A DNA stretch of 64,000 nt from Halorussus limi (GCF_023238205.1 NZ_CP096659.1:1488001-1552000), one strand, 5' to 3'. Positions 17,675 to 28,892 are shown, counted from the stretch's first letter. A program made the numbers and translations. Notes: generated by a model not told the origin, from the sequence alone.

Positions 17675-17919
17675 CAGACTCCCTCCCCGGAGAGCAGTCC
17701 GACGACCGACCGGCCCCAGAGGTACGCGAATCCGAAGACGAAGACCGCGACGCCGGCGAGCAGGAGATAGAGCGCGTCGACCCGCAGCAGTTCGAGCAGT
17801 TCGACCGCGAGGAGGGCGACCAGCAGGAGGGCGATTCTGTCGAGGCGGGCGAGACGCGAAGCGTCTCGAAACGCGAACGGTGAAACCGTGAGTGGGGCGA
17901 GCAGTTCGGGGTCGGCCAT
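17674..17919 (-). CDS. Small two-helix membrane protein (LDRL family, member 2)
   Basis: 81 residues (MADPELLAPL start). It contains RLARLDRIALLLVALLAVELLELL followed by a second hydrophobic helix ending in LWGRSVVG. The pattern matches the neighbour at 17387-17674. The start at 17919 was chosen since the longer open frame runs through the divergent peptidase promoter. An 8-base palindrome with a 3-base loop (17850-17868) lies within the coding sequence and encodes FRDASRLA, just before the shared motif. Confidence 0.6.
   Translation of the reverse strand: MADPELLAPLTVSPFAFRDASRLARLDRIALLLVALLAVELLELLRVDALYLLLAGVAVFVFGFAYLWGRSVVGLLSGEGV
17850..17868. repeat. Perfect 8-bp palindrome inside the 81-residue gene
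   Basis: CGAGACGC and GCGTCTCG flank a GAA triloop (plus strand). It has the same short-loop format as the palindromes in yigZ (735-757) and the helicase (53087-53138), but without an adjacent hairpin A. Confidence 0.5.
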
Positions 17920-18022
17920 GCGCGATTGCTGGCAGGGGACTGCCATCAAGGTGTGGGTTCGCCGTGGGACTCGCTGTCGCGCCTCCGAAAACCATAGGAA
18001 ACCCGACACCGAACCGGTGGCT

Positions 18023-19087
18023 ATGAGCGAATTCGTCGTCCCGCCGGCGCTGGACCGCGGCGACAGAGTGGCCGTCGTCGCGCCCGGGTCCAACCGAGCG
18101 ACCGACTACCCGCACGTCTACGAATTGGGACTCGAACGCCTCCGGGAGGTCTTCGACCTCGAACCGGTCGAGTTCCCCACCGCGACGAAGTCCAGCGACT
18201 ACCTCTACGACCACCCCGAGGAGCGCGCCCGGGACGTGATGGACGCCTTCGCGGACCCCGAGATTTCGGGCGTCGTGACCGTCATCGGCGGCTTCGACCA
18301 GATTCGAATCCTGAAGCACCTCGACCCCGCTACCCTCCGGGAGAACCCGACCCGATTCTACGGCATCAGCGACAACACCAATCTCGCGAGTTACCTCTGG
18401 AACCTCGGCGTCGTCTCGTTCTACGGCGGGACGGTGATGACCGACCTCGCCATGCAGGGGTCGATGCACGACTACACCGTCGAGTATCTGGAGACGGCGT
18501 TCTTCGCCGACGACCTCGACGCCTTCGGCGACCTCCGGCCCGCCGAGGAGTTCACCGACGAGGACTTGGACTGGGAGGACCCCGAGAAGTTGGACCAGCA
18601 CCGCGAGACGGAGCCGAATCCGGGGTGGAGCTTCCGCGGTGCGGAGACCGCGGTCTCCGGCCGGACGTGGGGTGGCTGTCTTAGCACGCTCGACATGCAG
18701 TTGCGGACCGGCCGATACCTCCCCGCGCCCGAGGACCTCGACGGGCGAATCCTCCTACTCGAAACGTCCGAGGAACTGCCCTCCGCGCTGGCGGTCCGCG
18801 AAGTCCTCATCGGGATGGGCGAGCGCGGTCTGCTGGAGCGGTTCGCGGGCGTCCTCGTCGGTCGCGCCAAGGCCCGCAACCTCTTCGAGGACCCCGGCCC
18901 GGAGGCCCGCGCCGAGTACCGCGAGGACCAGCGAGAGACCGTCGCGGACGTGGTGGCGGAGTACAACCCGGACGCGCCGGTCGTCTTCGACGTGGACTTC
19001 GGTCACACCGCACCGGTCGTGCCGATGCCGGTCGGCGGACGCGTGGAAATCGACCCCGCGAGCGAGGCGATTTCGGTCGGCGACTGA
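18023..19087 (+). CDS. S66 (LD-carboxypeptidase/MccF-type) homologue lacking the usual nucleophile serine
   Basis: 354 residues. The N-terminal GDRVAVVAPGSNRA, the ISGVVTVIGGFDQIRIL segment, FYGISDNTNL, LLLETSEE and the C-terminal VDFGHTAPVVPMP all align with peptidase family S66. In MccF and LdcA the position after GG(F/Y)(N/G) is the nucleophile Ser; here residues 89-93 read GGFDQ, so Gln93 replaces it. The Glu and His partners appear present. S66 enzymes cleave peptidoglycan or microcin C-type acyl bonds; haloarchaea lack murein, so the substrate is not obvious. It may be inactive, use another residue or act as a binding protein. The ATG at 18023 gives the family N-terminus. Confidence 0.82.
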   Translation: MSEFVVPPALDRGDRVAVVAPGSNRATDYPHVYELGLERLREVFDLEPVEFPTATKSSDYLYDHPEERARDVMDAFADPEISGVVTVIGGFDQIRILKHLDPATLRENPTRFYGISDNTNLASYLWNLGVVSFYGGTVMTDLAMQGSMHDYTVEYLETAFFADDLDAFGDLRPAEEFTDEDLDWEDPEKLDQHRETEPNPGWSFRGAETAVSGRTWGGCLSTLDMQLRTGRYLPAPEDLDGRILLLETSEELPSALAVREVLIGMGERGLLERFAGVLVGRAKARNLFEDPGPEARAEYREDQRETVADVVAEYNPDAPVVFDVDFGHTAPVVPMPVGGRVEIDPASEAISVGD

Positions 19088-19123
19088 CCCGGAATCACGG
19101 GTTACAAGACGCCTCGCTCCCCA

Positions 19124-20341
19124 GTGTCGAACGTTCCCGTGACCTCCGTTCGACGCGACAGACTCCGACTCGCGACCGTGGTGTTCGCCGTTCTGCTCGC
19201 GCAGGTCCTCCTCTACCCCGGCGTCCCCGACCTCGTGGCGGCGGTCGGCGCGACCACGGCGCTCGACGCGAGCATGTGGTTCCTCGCCGCCGAGTTCGCG
19301 GCGTTCGTCGCCTTCGCGGGGGTCTGGGGCGCGGTCAGCGACCGGTTCGGTCGCCGGACGCCGCTGGTCGTGGCCGGTGCGCTCGGCGGGTCGGTCGGCT
19401 ACTTCGCGCTGGCGCTCCTGCCCGGCGCGCTTTCGCTGTCGTTCGGCGCGGTGCTGGCGCTCCGGGCGGCGCAGGGCGCGACCACCATCGGCGCGTTCTC
19501 GCTGGCGATGACGATGCTGATGGACTTGGAGGGCGGCCACGGCAAGAACATGGGCGCGGCGGGCATCGCCATCGGTCTCGGGACCGCGGTAGGCGCACCG
19601 CTCGGCGGGCGACTCTACGGCGTGGGGCCGCTGGTTCCGCTCTACGCCGCCGGGGGTCTGCTGGTCGTCGCCGGAGCGGTGGCCGCCTCGATACCCGACC
19701 GCGCGCCGCCCTCCGGCGGCGGGGAGAGCGCCCGATTTCGCCGTGCCGTCGCCACCCTGACCGAGCGCCCCGTGCTGGGACTGCCCTACGTCTTCGGGTT
19801 CGTGGACCGGTTCACCGCCGGGTTCTTCGCGCTGGTCGGGACGGTCTACTTCCGCGAGGCGTTCGGACTCGACGCCGCCGCGACCGGCCTGCTGCTCGGC
19901 CTGTTCTTCGCGCCGTTCGCGCTCCTCCAGTACCCGTTCGGCGTCCTCTCGGACCGCATCGGCCGGACCGGTCCCATCGTCGCCGGGTCGGCGCTGTACG
20001 GGTTCGCCGTGGTCGGGGTCGGACTCGCGCCGACCGTTCCGACCGCCGCGGTGGGGATGGTCGTCGTGGGCGTCATCGGGGCGTTGATGGCCCCGGCGAC
20101 GATGGCGCTGGTCACCGACTTGTCGTCGGACGCCGGGCGCGGGACCGCGATGGCGGGGTTCAACGCCTTCGGGAGCATGGGCTTTCTCGCGGGCATCCTC
20201 GTCGGCGGGACGGTCGCCGACGAGTTCGGCTTCCTCGCGGCGTTCCTGACCGCGGGTGCCCTCGAAATCGCCATCGCCGTGGTCTCGATTCCGACGTTCC
20301 TCCGCATCGACCCCGAGAGCGCGAGCGCGTTCGGCGGGTAG
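19124..20341 (+). CDS. Major facilitator superfamily transporter
   Basis: 405 residues with twelve predicted membrane helices. The loop 2-3 MFS signature is present (GAVSDRFGRRTPLVV), with an analogous GVLSDRIGRTGPI motif in the second half. The substrate is unknown; the fold resembles drug or metabolite exporters. The start is uncertain: GTG 19124 and GTG 19139 are both possible, and the TATA-like TTACAAG at 19102-19108 fits 19139 slightly better. It follows the S66 gene by 36 bases and may be expressed from its own promoter. Confidence 0.85.
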   Translation: MSNVPVTSVRRDRLRLATVVFAVLLAQVLLYPGVPDLVAAVGATTALDASMWFLAAEFAAFVAFAGVWGAVSDRFGRRTPLVVAGALGGSVGYFALALLPGALSLSFGAVLALRAAQGATTIGAFSLAMTMLMDLEGGHGKNMGAAGIAIGLGTAVGAPLGGRLYGVGPLVPLYAAGGLLVVAGAVAASIPDRAPPSGGGESARFRRAVATLTERPVLGLPYVFGFVDRFTAGFFALVGTVYFREAFGLDAAATGLLLGLFFAPFALLQYPFGVLSDRIGRTGPIVAGSALYGFAVVGVGLAPTVPTAAVGMVVVGVIGALMAPATMALVTDLSSDAGRGTAMAGFNAFGSMGFLAGILVGGTVADEFGFLAAFLTAGALEIAIAVVSIPTFLRIDPESASAFGG

Positions 20342-20366
20342 GTTTCCGCGTCTGCCGAGGCGGTCG

Positions 20367-20558
20367 TCACCCGTTCGCGTTGTACACCACGCCGAGGAGC
20401 AGGCCGAAGACGAGAAAGAGGACGAGTCCGCCCCACCCGAGGCCGAGCAGGTCAGTCGCTTGCAGGACGACCACGCCGAACAGGAGGTAGGTGATGCGGT
20501 CGAGTTTCGCGGCGAGGGCGTTCAGGTCGGAGGGTGAGGGGGAGTCGTGAGCGGACAT
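20367..20558 (-). CDS. Small membrane protein (LDRL family, member 3)
   Basis: 63 residues. A polar N-terminus (MSAHDSPSPSDLNALAA) leads into KLDRITYLLFGVVVLQATDLL and a second hydrophobic helix ending VVYNANG. The K/R-LDR-(I/L)-x-x-LL entry motif repeats that of the two genes at 17387-17919. The TATA-like TTTTTCAAA (minus strand, near 20580-20590) lies 22-32 bases before the ATG. It converges on the MFS gene. Confidence 0.65.
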   Translation of the reverse strand: MSAHDSPSPSDLNALAAKLDRITYLLFGVVVLQATDLLGLGWGGLVLFLVFGLLLGVVYNANG

Positions 20559-20635
20559 GTACGGGAATTCGGAGACCGATTTGAAAAATGTCGGGTTTCG
20601 TCCTCTTACCGAACGAGGCCGACGCTCGCTTGTCG

Positions 20636-20767
20636 CTACGAGAGCAGTTCGTACGCTGGCGTTGCACCGAAGAGAGACGAGAGGAGGGCGAACGCACCGA
20701 ACACTGCGACGAGAACGATGATGGCCCGTAGCAGTCCTTGCAGGTCTTCGTCAATATCTTCTGACAT
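20636..20767 (-). CDS. 43-residue single-helix membrane protein
   Basis: The frame begins MSEDIDEDLQGLLRAIIVL and has one hydrophobic segment (about 12-35), an acidic N-terminus and a short C-terminal tail. ATG 20767 was preferred over 20824 because GTTTTACG (minus strand, near 20795-20802) looks like a TATA box 28-35 bases upstream. The role is unknown. It sits among other small membrane genes. Confidence 0.5.
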   Translation of the reverse strand: MSEDIDEDLQGLLRAIIVLVAVFGAFALLSSLFGATPAYELLS

Positions 20768-20893
20768 CACGTCCGACGTGGTCAGTACTCGCTCGTAAAA
20801 CCCGGGGCGACGGTATCGCTTCAATCGGATGGGGTAGAAAGGAATATAATGCTTTGAGAAACCTGTAGTGAGTTCGAGGACCGCTCGAAACGC

Positions 20894-22081
20894 CTACCGC
20901 AGAATCTCGCGCGCCGCCTCGACGCCCGCCTCGGCGTCCACGTCCTCGCCGGTCTCCTCGAAGGCCTCGCCGATGGTACGGACGCCACGCAGAATCTGCT
21001 CCGAGGAGAGACCGCCCATGTTGCTCACGCGGAAGATTTCGCCGCCGAGGTGGGCCTGCCCGCCCGAGATGGAGACGCCGCGGTCCTCGACGGCGTCGAA
21101 GAAGGCCTCGGGGTTCTCGCGGGTGTGGGCCGGGAGCGACACCGCAGTCAGGGTGTTGGAGTACTCGGTCGCGTCGTTGCGCTCGGCGAAGAGGTCGAGT
21201 CCCATCGCGGTGAACGCCTCGCGGAACGCCCGCGACTGCTCGCGGTGGCGCTCGATTCGCTCGCCCATTCCCTCCTCGACGATGTCCTCGACTGCGACCG
21301 CGAGACCGCGGAACAGCGGGACGGCGCTCGTGAACGGCGTCTGGTGGGAGTCGGCCTTCCGGAGGTGCCAGTCGAGGTCCTCGTAGAACGGCGCGGCGTC
21401 GCCGTCGAACGCCTTCTGTGCGGCCTCGGTGGCGTACATCGCGGAGGTCCCCGGCGGTGCCGCCAGACACTTCTGGGCGTCGGTGACGGCCACGTCCACG
21501 TTCCAGTCGTCGATGCGGAACTCGTCGCCGCCGATGGAGGTCACGCCGTCCACGACGAAGTGGGCGTCGTGTTCCGCCGCGATTTCGCCGACCGCCTCGA
21601 CCGGGTTCAGCAGGCCCGTGGAGGTCTCGTTGTGGACCATCGTCACCACGTCGGTGTCGTCGTCCACGGTCTCGGCGACCGCGTCGAGGTCGAGCGAGTG
21701 GCCCCACGTCGCCTTCACGGGGTCGACCGAGGCGTACCGGTCGGCGATTCGCTCGAAGCGTCGGCCGAACTTGCCGTTGACCAGCGGGACGACCTTGCCG
21801 TCGTCGCCGCGTCCGCTGAGCGTACCGACGAGGTTCGCCACGGCGGCCTCCATCGCCATCGTCGCCGTGCCGTTGAAGACGAGACTGGTGCCGTCGCTCG
21901 CGGTCGTCTCGCCGTCGAGCGTCGATTGGGTAAACACGTGGTCGAGCGCGTCCTGCGCTCGCTCGTAGACGGCCTCGAACTCGGCGGAGCGGTGCGAGAC
22001 CATGGGTTCGCTCATCGCCTGTCGTACCTCGCGGGTCACGGGAACCGGCCCGGGATTCAGCAGGAGGAAGTCCTCGCGCAT
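20894..22081 (-). CDS. Class V aminotransferase (alanine-glyoxylate/serine aminotransferase type)
   Basis: 395 residues of PLP fold type I. The N-terminal LLNPGPVPVTREVRQAM is the hallmark of the alanine-glyoxylate/serine-pyruvate group. The PLP lysine lies in VTDAQKCLAAPPG, and FVVDGVTSIGGDEF holds the conserved Asp. The TATA box CTTAAG at 22106-22111 lies 25-30 bases before ATG 22081, so the extended frame from 22129 is not used. It could act in glycine/serine metabolism or as a phosphonate-type aminotransferase; the exact substrates are not determined. Confidence 0.88.
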   Translation of the reverse strand: MREDFLLLNPGPVPVTREVRQAMSEPMVSHRSAEFEAVYERAQDALDHVFTQSTLDGETTASDGTSLVFNGTATMAMEAAVANLVGTLSGRGDDGKVVPLVNGKFGRRFERIADRYASVDPVKATWGHSLDLDAVAETVDDDTDVVTMVHNETSTGLLNPVEAVGEIAAEHDAHFVVDGVTSIGGDEFRIDDWNVDVAVTDAQKCLAAPPGTSAMYATEAAQKAFDGDAAPFYEDLDWHLRKADSHQTPFTSAVPLFRGLAVAVEDIVEEGMGERIERHREQSRAFREAFTAMGLDLFAERNDATEYSNTLTAVSLPAHTRENPEAFFDAVEDRGVSISGGQAHLGGEIFRVSNMGGLSSEQILRGVRTIGEAFEETGEDVDAEAGVEAAREILR

Positions 22082-22105
22082 GTGTCCACCCTCGTACGGA
22101 TTCGG

Positions 22106-22111
22106 CTTAAG
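22106..22111 (-). promoter_or_regulatory. TATA element of the class V aminotransferase
   Basis: CTTAAG lies 25-30 bases before ATG 22081, indicating a leaderless mRNA and fixing the start. Confidence 0.6.
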
Positions 22112-22271
22112 TACGCGGGGTCTTCGCAATACCCGCCATCTCTACAAAGAGCGATTGATTCCGGTCGCCTCGTCCCCGACCCCGGTGAGACCGGAGGACC
22201 GCCCGGTCGAAACCGACCTGACAGTCGAAGGCCACAGTACCCATCAGGGACCCTGTGGTACGTCCGTTGCT

Positions 22272-22508
22272 ATGGCACAGTTCAGTGACAGCGACGAGGG
22301 CAAACCCGTCATGATGGGCGACGACAAGGTGGGAATGGTGCAGGAGGTCCGCGGCGACACCGCCTACGTCAACCCGGACGCCGGCATCACGGACAAGATC
22401 AAGGCGTCGCTCGACTGGGGCGACACCGACGAGGACACCTACCCGCTCGACGGGAGTAACGTAGACGCCGTCACCGACGACGAGATTCGACTCCGGAGCG
22501 ACCTGTAA
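22272..22508 (+). CDS. PRC-barrel-like small protein
   Basis: 78 residues, strongly acidic. The KPVMMGDDKVGMVQEVRGDT opening and the D-G-S-N-V-D-A-V-x-D-D-E-I-R-L-R ending fit the PRC-barrel-like beta fold found in many small haloarchaeal proteins. It is probably cytoplasmic; a regulatory or binding role is only inferred. A 6-base inverted repeat (CCACAG at 22232, CTGTGG at 22253) lies just upstream in the divergent promoter region shared with the aminotransferase gene. A T-rich tract follows at 22536-22549. Confidence 0.7.
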   Translation: MAQFSDSDEGKPVMMGDDKVGMVQEVRGDTAYVNPDAGITDKIKASLDWGDTDEDTYPLDGSNVDAVTDDEIRLRSDL

Positions 22509-22535
22509 CGGCGACTCGCGTTCGACCGCAGACGC

Positions 22536-22549
22536 TCTTCTTTCGTTTT
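22536..22549 (+). terminator. T-rich terminator after the PRC-barrel-like gene
   Basis: TCTTCTTTCGTTTT begins about 28 bases after the stop codon. Archaeal termination commonly uses such T tracts, and the opposing TraB-like gene ends just beyond it. Confidence 0.45.
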
Positions 22550-22558
22550 CCGGCCCGT

Positions 22559-25670
<3,112 letters not shown>

Positions 25671-25692
25671 CGGGTCGGAGCGGCGGACCGGA

Positions 25693-26577
25693 TTAGAGGT
25701 CCGACTTCTCGAACACCAGATAGCCGAGCGCGACCGGGACGAGCAACCAGAGCAGGAACTGGGCCAGCACGACCCAGTCCGACAGGTAGAACGGCAGGTC
25801 GCCGAACTGCTGGGTGATGACCTGCCGTTGCATCCTGCCGACGCTGTAGAGTCGCGCGCTGAGGACGCTGTCGGTGTAGAGTCGGGTCACGAGGCTCTCG
25901 TAGGCCCGAATCGGGTTGAAGAACTTGATGAACAGTCCGTACTTCAGGAGCGTCATCTGTTCCCAACCGAGACCGAGTTTGTCGTTGAACACGAGCAGGA
26001 CGCGCCGGACCTGCGTCCAGAGCATCGTGAGGACGACGTAGAGTCCGACCGTGCCGAGCATCGCCCGCCGGTTCGTGGACGCCGCGGCGGAGACGCCGAC
26101 CGCGAGGTTGACGAACACGACCCCGAGCAGGAGCGTCAGGCCGACGAACGCGAGATACTTCAGCGGTCCCACGTCGACGCCGTAGATGGCGAGGAGAATC
26201 GCCGCGAGGAGCATCGCCACGAGTATCGGGAGCGCGAGGACGCTGCTCCGGCCGGTGGCCTTCCCCGCGACCACGTCCTGTCGGGAGTGGGGCAGCGAGA
26301 GGAGCAACTTCAGCGACCCCGACTCGCGTTCGCCGATGATGGAACTGTAGGCGACGACGATGGCGACCAGCGGGACGATGAGCGCGACGACGCGGTTCCC
26401 GAGCGTCGGGACGAACACCTCGCCGGTCAGCGACCCGTTCCCGCTCGACTGGACGTTCGACCCGATGAGGTAGGCGCTTCCGACGAACAGGCCGAAGAAG
26501 ATGGCCGACAGCGCCCACAGCCACTTCGAGCGCACCGCGTCCCGGAAGTCCTTCCGGGCGATGGCCTGCCACGTCAT
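25693..26577 (-). CDS. ABC-2 type transporter permease
   Basis: 294 residues with six predicted membrane helices. The cytoplasmic N-terminus (ARKDFRDAVRSKWLW) and the S-S-I-I-G-E-R-E-S-G-S-L-K-L-L-L-S-L-P segment before helix 3 are typical of the NosY/ABC-2 permease family. It pairs with the ATPase just upstream, overlapping it by 4 bases (ATGA). The exporter substrate is unknown. Confidence 0.9.
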   Translation of the reverse strand: MTWQAIARKDFRDAVRSKWLWALSAIFFGLFVGSAYLIGSNVQSSGNGSLTGEVFVPTLGNRVVALIVPLVAIVVAYSSIIGERESGSLKLLLSLPHSRQDVVAGKATGRSSVLALPILVAMLLAAILLAIYGVDVGPLKYLAFVGLTLLLGVVFVNLAVGVSAAASTNRRAMLGTVGLYVVLTMLWTQVRRVLLVFNDKLGLGWEQMTLLKYGLFIKFFNPIRAYESLVTRLYTDSVLSARLYSVGRMQRQVITQQFGDLPFYLSDWVVLAQFLLWLLVPVALGYLVFEKSDL

Positions 26578-27500
26578 GCTTCGACCTCCTGTTTGTCGGT
26601 GGTGTAGTCCATGAACAGTTCTTCGAGCGAGGCCTCGTCGGTCTCGAAGTCCACCACGTCCACGCCGGTCTCCTCCAGCGTCGAGAGGACGGTCGTCTTC
26701 GCGTCGCTCTGGCAGGAGACGGTCAGGAGACCGCCGCCCTCGTCGAGTTCGACCTCGGAGACGCCGTCGAGGTCGCGCACGTCGTCGAGCGCCGCCTCGG
26801 AAACGTCGCCGACCGTGACCCGGAGGACGGTGTCGGCGCTGGTCGCCTCGCGCAGGCCCTCGATGGAGTCCTCGGCGACCAACTGGCCGTCGCGGAGGAT
26901 GCCCACGCGGTCACAGACCGACTCGACCTGCCCGAGGATGTGGCTGGAGAAGAAGACCGTCGCGCCGCGGTCGGCCTCCTCGCGCACGATGTCGCGCATC
27001 TGGCGGGCGCCCTGCGGGTCGAGTCCGGTCGAGGGTTCGTCCAGCACCAGCAGGTCGGGGTCGCCGACCAGCGCCATCCCGAGGACGAGGCGCTGGGCCA
27101 TCCCCTTCGAGTAACCGCCGGCCTTCCGGTCGCCGTCGCCGGAGAGGCCGACGCGTTCGAGGATGGCGTCGGGGTCGTCGTCCGCTTCCTTCGACTCGAT
27201 GGCGAACTCGAGGTGCTGTCTCCCGGTCAGTCGGTCGTACACCGAGAACCCCTCGGGGAGGACGCCGAGGTGGTCGCGAACCGCGACGCTCTCGTCGTGA
27301 ACGTCGCGGCCGAGGACCCGGATGTCTCCCTCGGTCGGGCGAACGAAGTCCAGCAGCATGTTGATGGTGGTGGACTTGCCCGCGCCGTTGGGGCCGAGGA
27401 AGCCGAACACCTCGCCTTCTTCGACTTCGAAGGAGAGGTCGCGGACGGCGACCACGTCGCCGTACCGCTTCGTTACTCCGTCTATTTCGATGGCGGCCAT
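26574..27500 (-). CDS. ABC transporter ATP-binding protein (NosF/CcmA type)
   Basis: 308 residues. Walker A GPNGAGKST, Q-loop, signature YSKGMAQR and Walker B LLVLDEPSTGLDP are all present, followed by a switch His (FFSSHILGQVE). A C-terminal regulatory-like extension (about 215-308) predicts an alpha/beta fold. It energises the ABC-2 permease encoded next. The longer ABC-2 ATPases are used for export or copper-related maturation (NosF), but nothing around this pair says which. Confidence 0.92.
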   Translation of the reverse strand: MAAIEIDGVTKRYGDVVAVRDLSFEVEEGEVFGFLGPNGAGKSTTINMLLDFVRPTEGDIRVLGRDVHDESVAVRDHLGVLPEGFSVYDRLTGRQHLEFAIESKEADDDPDAILERVGLSGDGDRKAGGYSKGMAQRLVLGMALVGDPDLLVLDEPSTGLDPQGARQMRDIVREEADRGATVFFSSHILGQVESVCDRVGILRDGQLVAEDSIEGLREATSADTVLRVTVGDVSEAALDDVRDLDGVSEVELDEGGGLLTVSCQSDAKTTVLSTLEETGVDVVDFETDEASLEELFMDYTTDKQEVEA

Positions 27501-27626
27501 GGTCGCGCCTTTTGCGCTCTCCTACGTAAACCCTTGTCTTATCGTGTCGGCCGAACTGGATACTCGCGCCGCGCTCCCGTGCGAAACGTAACCAAACGTA
27601 CCGAGACGATATTTATTAGAAGAAGA

Positions 27627-27632
27627 TTTAAA
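27627..27632 (+). promoter_or_regulatory. TATA box of the secreted nuclease gene
   Basis: TTTAAA lies 23-28 bases before the GTG at 27655, inside an unusually AT-rich stretch (27608-27650). It supports the GTG as the leaderless start. Confidence 0.6.
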
Positions 27633-27654
27633 CTAAAAACTATATCGGATAGGC

Positions 27655-28575
27655 GTGCGACGAAAACAGCTCCTTTCGATAATCACGGCGGTAGCGCTCG
27701 TGGGAAGTCTGACGGTGGCCGGAAGCGCGGCGGTCCTCCCGACGACCCACGACGCGTCCACGAGTAGCATCAGCGACAGCGTGACCGTCACGGTCACGAG
27801 CGCGGCCGACGGCGACACGGTCGACGTCAGGTACTCCAACGGGTCGACCGACACGGTCCGACTCCTCGGCGTCGACACGCCGGAGGTCAACGTCGAGAAC
27901 ACGCCCGGCGAGTTCGAGGGCGTCCCCAACACCCAAGCGGGCAAGGACTGTCTCCGGAGCGCGGGGAAGAACGCGAGCCAGTTCACCAAGGACACTCTCG
28001 TCGGTAAGACGGTCACGCTGAAGTTCGACAGCCAGTCCGACCGGCGCGGCGACTACGGCCGCCTGCTGGCGTACGTCTACCTGAACGGCGAGAACTTCAA
28101 CCTCGACCTCATCGAGAAGGGCCACGCCCGCGTCTACGACAGCACGTTCAGTCAGCGCGAAACGTTCTACAGCGCCGAGAACGAGTCGCAGGCCAACCTG
28201 CGCGGCCTCTGGCACTGTCGGACTATCGACGACGGCGGCGACGGCGGTAGCGGCGATAGCGGCACGGCCTCCGTCGAGTGGGTATACGCCGAGGCGAGCA
28301 ATCCGAACGACGAACGCGTCCAGGTCAAGAACACCGGAAGCGGCGAACTCGACCTGTCGGGCTACACGCTCGAAGACGCGGCCGGACACACCTACACCTT
28401 CCCGAGCGGCTTCACGCTCGCTTCGGGCGACTCGGTCTGGGTCCACTCCGGGAGCGGTACCGACGACTCGGACGACCTCTACGCCGCCTTCGGCCACGAA
28501 ATCTGGAACGACGGCGGCGACACGGCGTACCTCTACGACGAGAACGGCGACGAAGTCGACCGGCGCTCGTACTGA
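27655..28575 (+). CDS. Secreted thermonuclease (SNase) fused to a lamin-tail domain
   Basis: 306 residues with a GTG start and an N-terminal signal (about 5-26, ending near AGSAA). The SNase domain (about 42-190) keeps the active-site Arg69 (TVRLLGVDTPE), Glu77 and Arg136 (GDYGRLLAYVY) by alignment with staphylococcal nuclease. Cys99 and Cys188 could form a disulfide at its edges. A Gly/Asp linker (about 192-203) joins a C-terminal lamin-tail (LTD) Ig-like domain (EWVYAEASNPNDERVQVKNT ... GSGTDDSDDLYAAFGHEIW). It probably degrades extracellular DNA or RNA. The TATA box lies at 27627-27632, and a T6 tract follows the gene. Confidence 0.9.
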   Translation: MRRKQLLSIITAVALVGSLTVAGSAAVLPTTHDASTSSISDSVTVTVTSAADGDTVDVRYSNGSTDTVRLLGVDTPEVNVENTPGEFEGVPNTQAGKDCLRSAGKNASQFTKDTLVGKTVTLKFDSQSDRRGDYGRLLAYVYLNGENFNLDLIEKGHARVYDSTFSQRETFYSAENESQANLRGLWHCRTIDDGGDGGSGDSGTASVEWVYAEASNPNDERVQVKNTGSGELDLSGYTLEDAAGHTYTFPSGFTLASGDSVWVHSGSGTDDSDDLYAAFGHEIWNDGGDTAYLYDENGDEVDRRSY

Positions 28576-28596
28576 CGCCGATTCCCGTCCGCGGCC

Positions 28597-28602
28597 TTTT
28601 TT
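28597..28602 (+). terminator. T6 terminator after the nuclease gene
   Basis: TTTTTT begins 22 bases after the stop in the GC-rich stretch GCGGCC...CCGAAG. It is the simplest form of archaeal intrinsic terminator. Confidence 0.6.
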
Positions 28603-28631
28603 CCGAAGCGAGCGACCTACGACGAGAGCGG

Positions 28632-28892
28632 TCAGACCGCGTCGTCCGGGTCGTGTTGCTCGGCCATGCGCGTCGCCTCGCTGGCGTACCGCTCGCGGGT
28701 CTCCTCGTCGTCCACAGCGTCCAGCGACTCGGGGTCGGCGTCCACGGCCGCGGTCACGTCCACGTGGTTGAGCATGTTCATCGACCGCTGCTTCTGGATG
28801 TACCGCTCGCCGTCGGTGGTCGCGTACACCAGCGAGACGAGTCCCTTGTCGGTGTACGTCCGCTCGACCAGCCAGAGTTTCGCGTCGTCCAT
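28632..28892 (-). CDS. Small soluble protein, uncharacterised
   Basis: 86 residues (MDDAKLWLVERTYTDKGLVS...). It predicts a short beta region followed by an acidic alpha-helical tail (ESLDAVDDEETRERYASEAT). Not recognised; it looks like a conserved haloarchaeal small protein. ATG 28892 is supported by TTTCAA at 28916-28921 (24-29 bases upstream). The three 25-base repeats at 28935-29006 lie directly upstream. Confidence 0.6.
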   Translation of the reverse strand: MDDAKLWLVERTYTDKGLVSLVYATTDGERYIQKQRSMNMLNHVDVTAAVDADPESLDAVDDEETRERYASEATRMAEQHDPDDAV

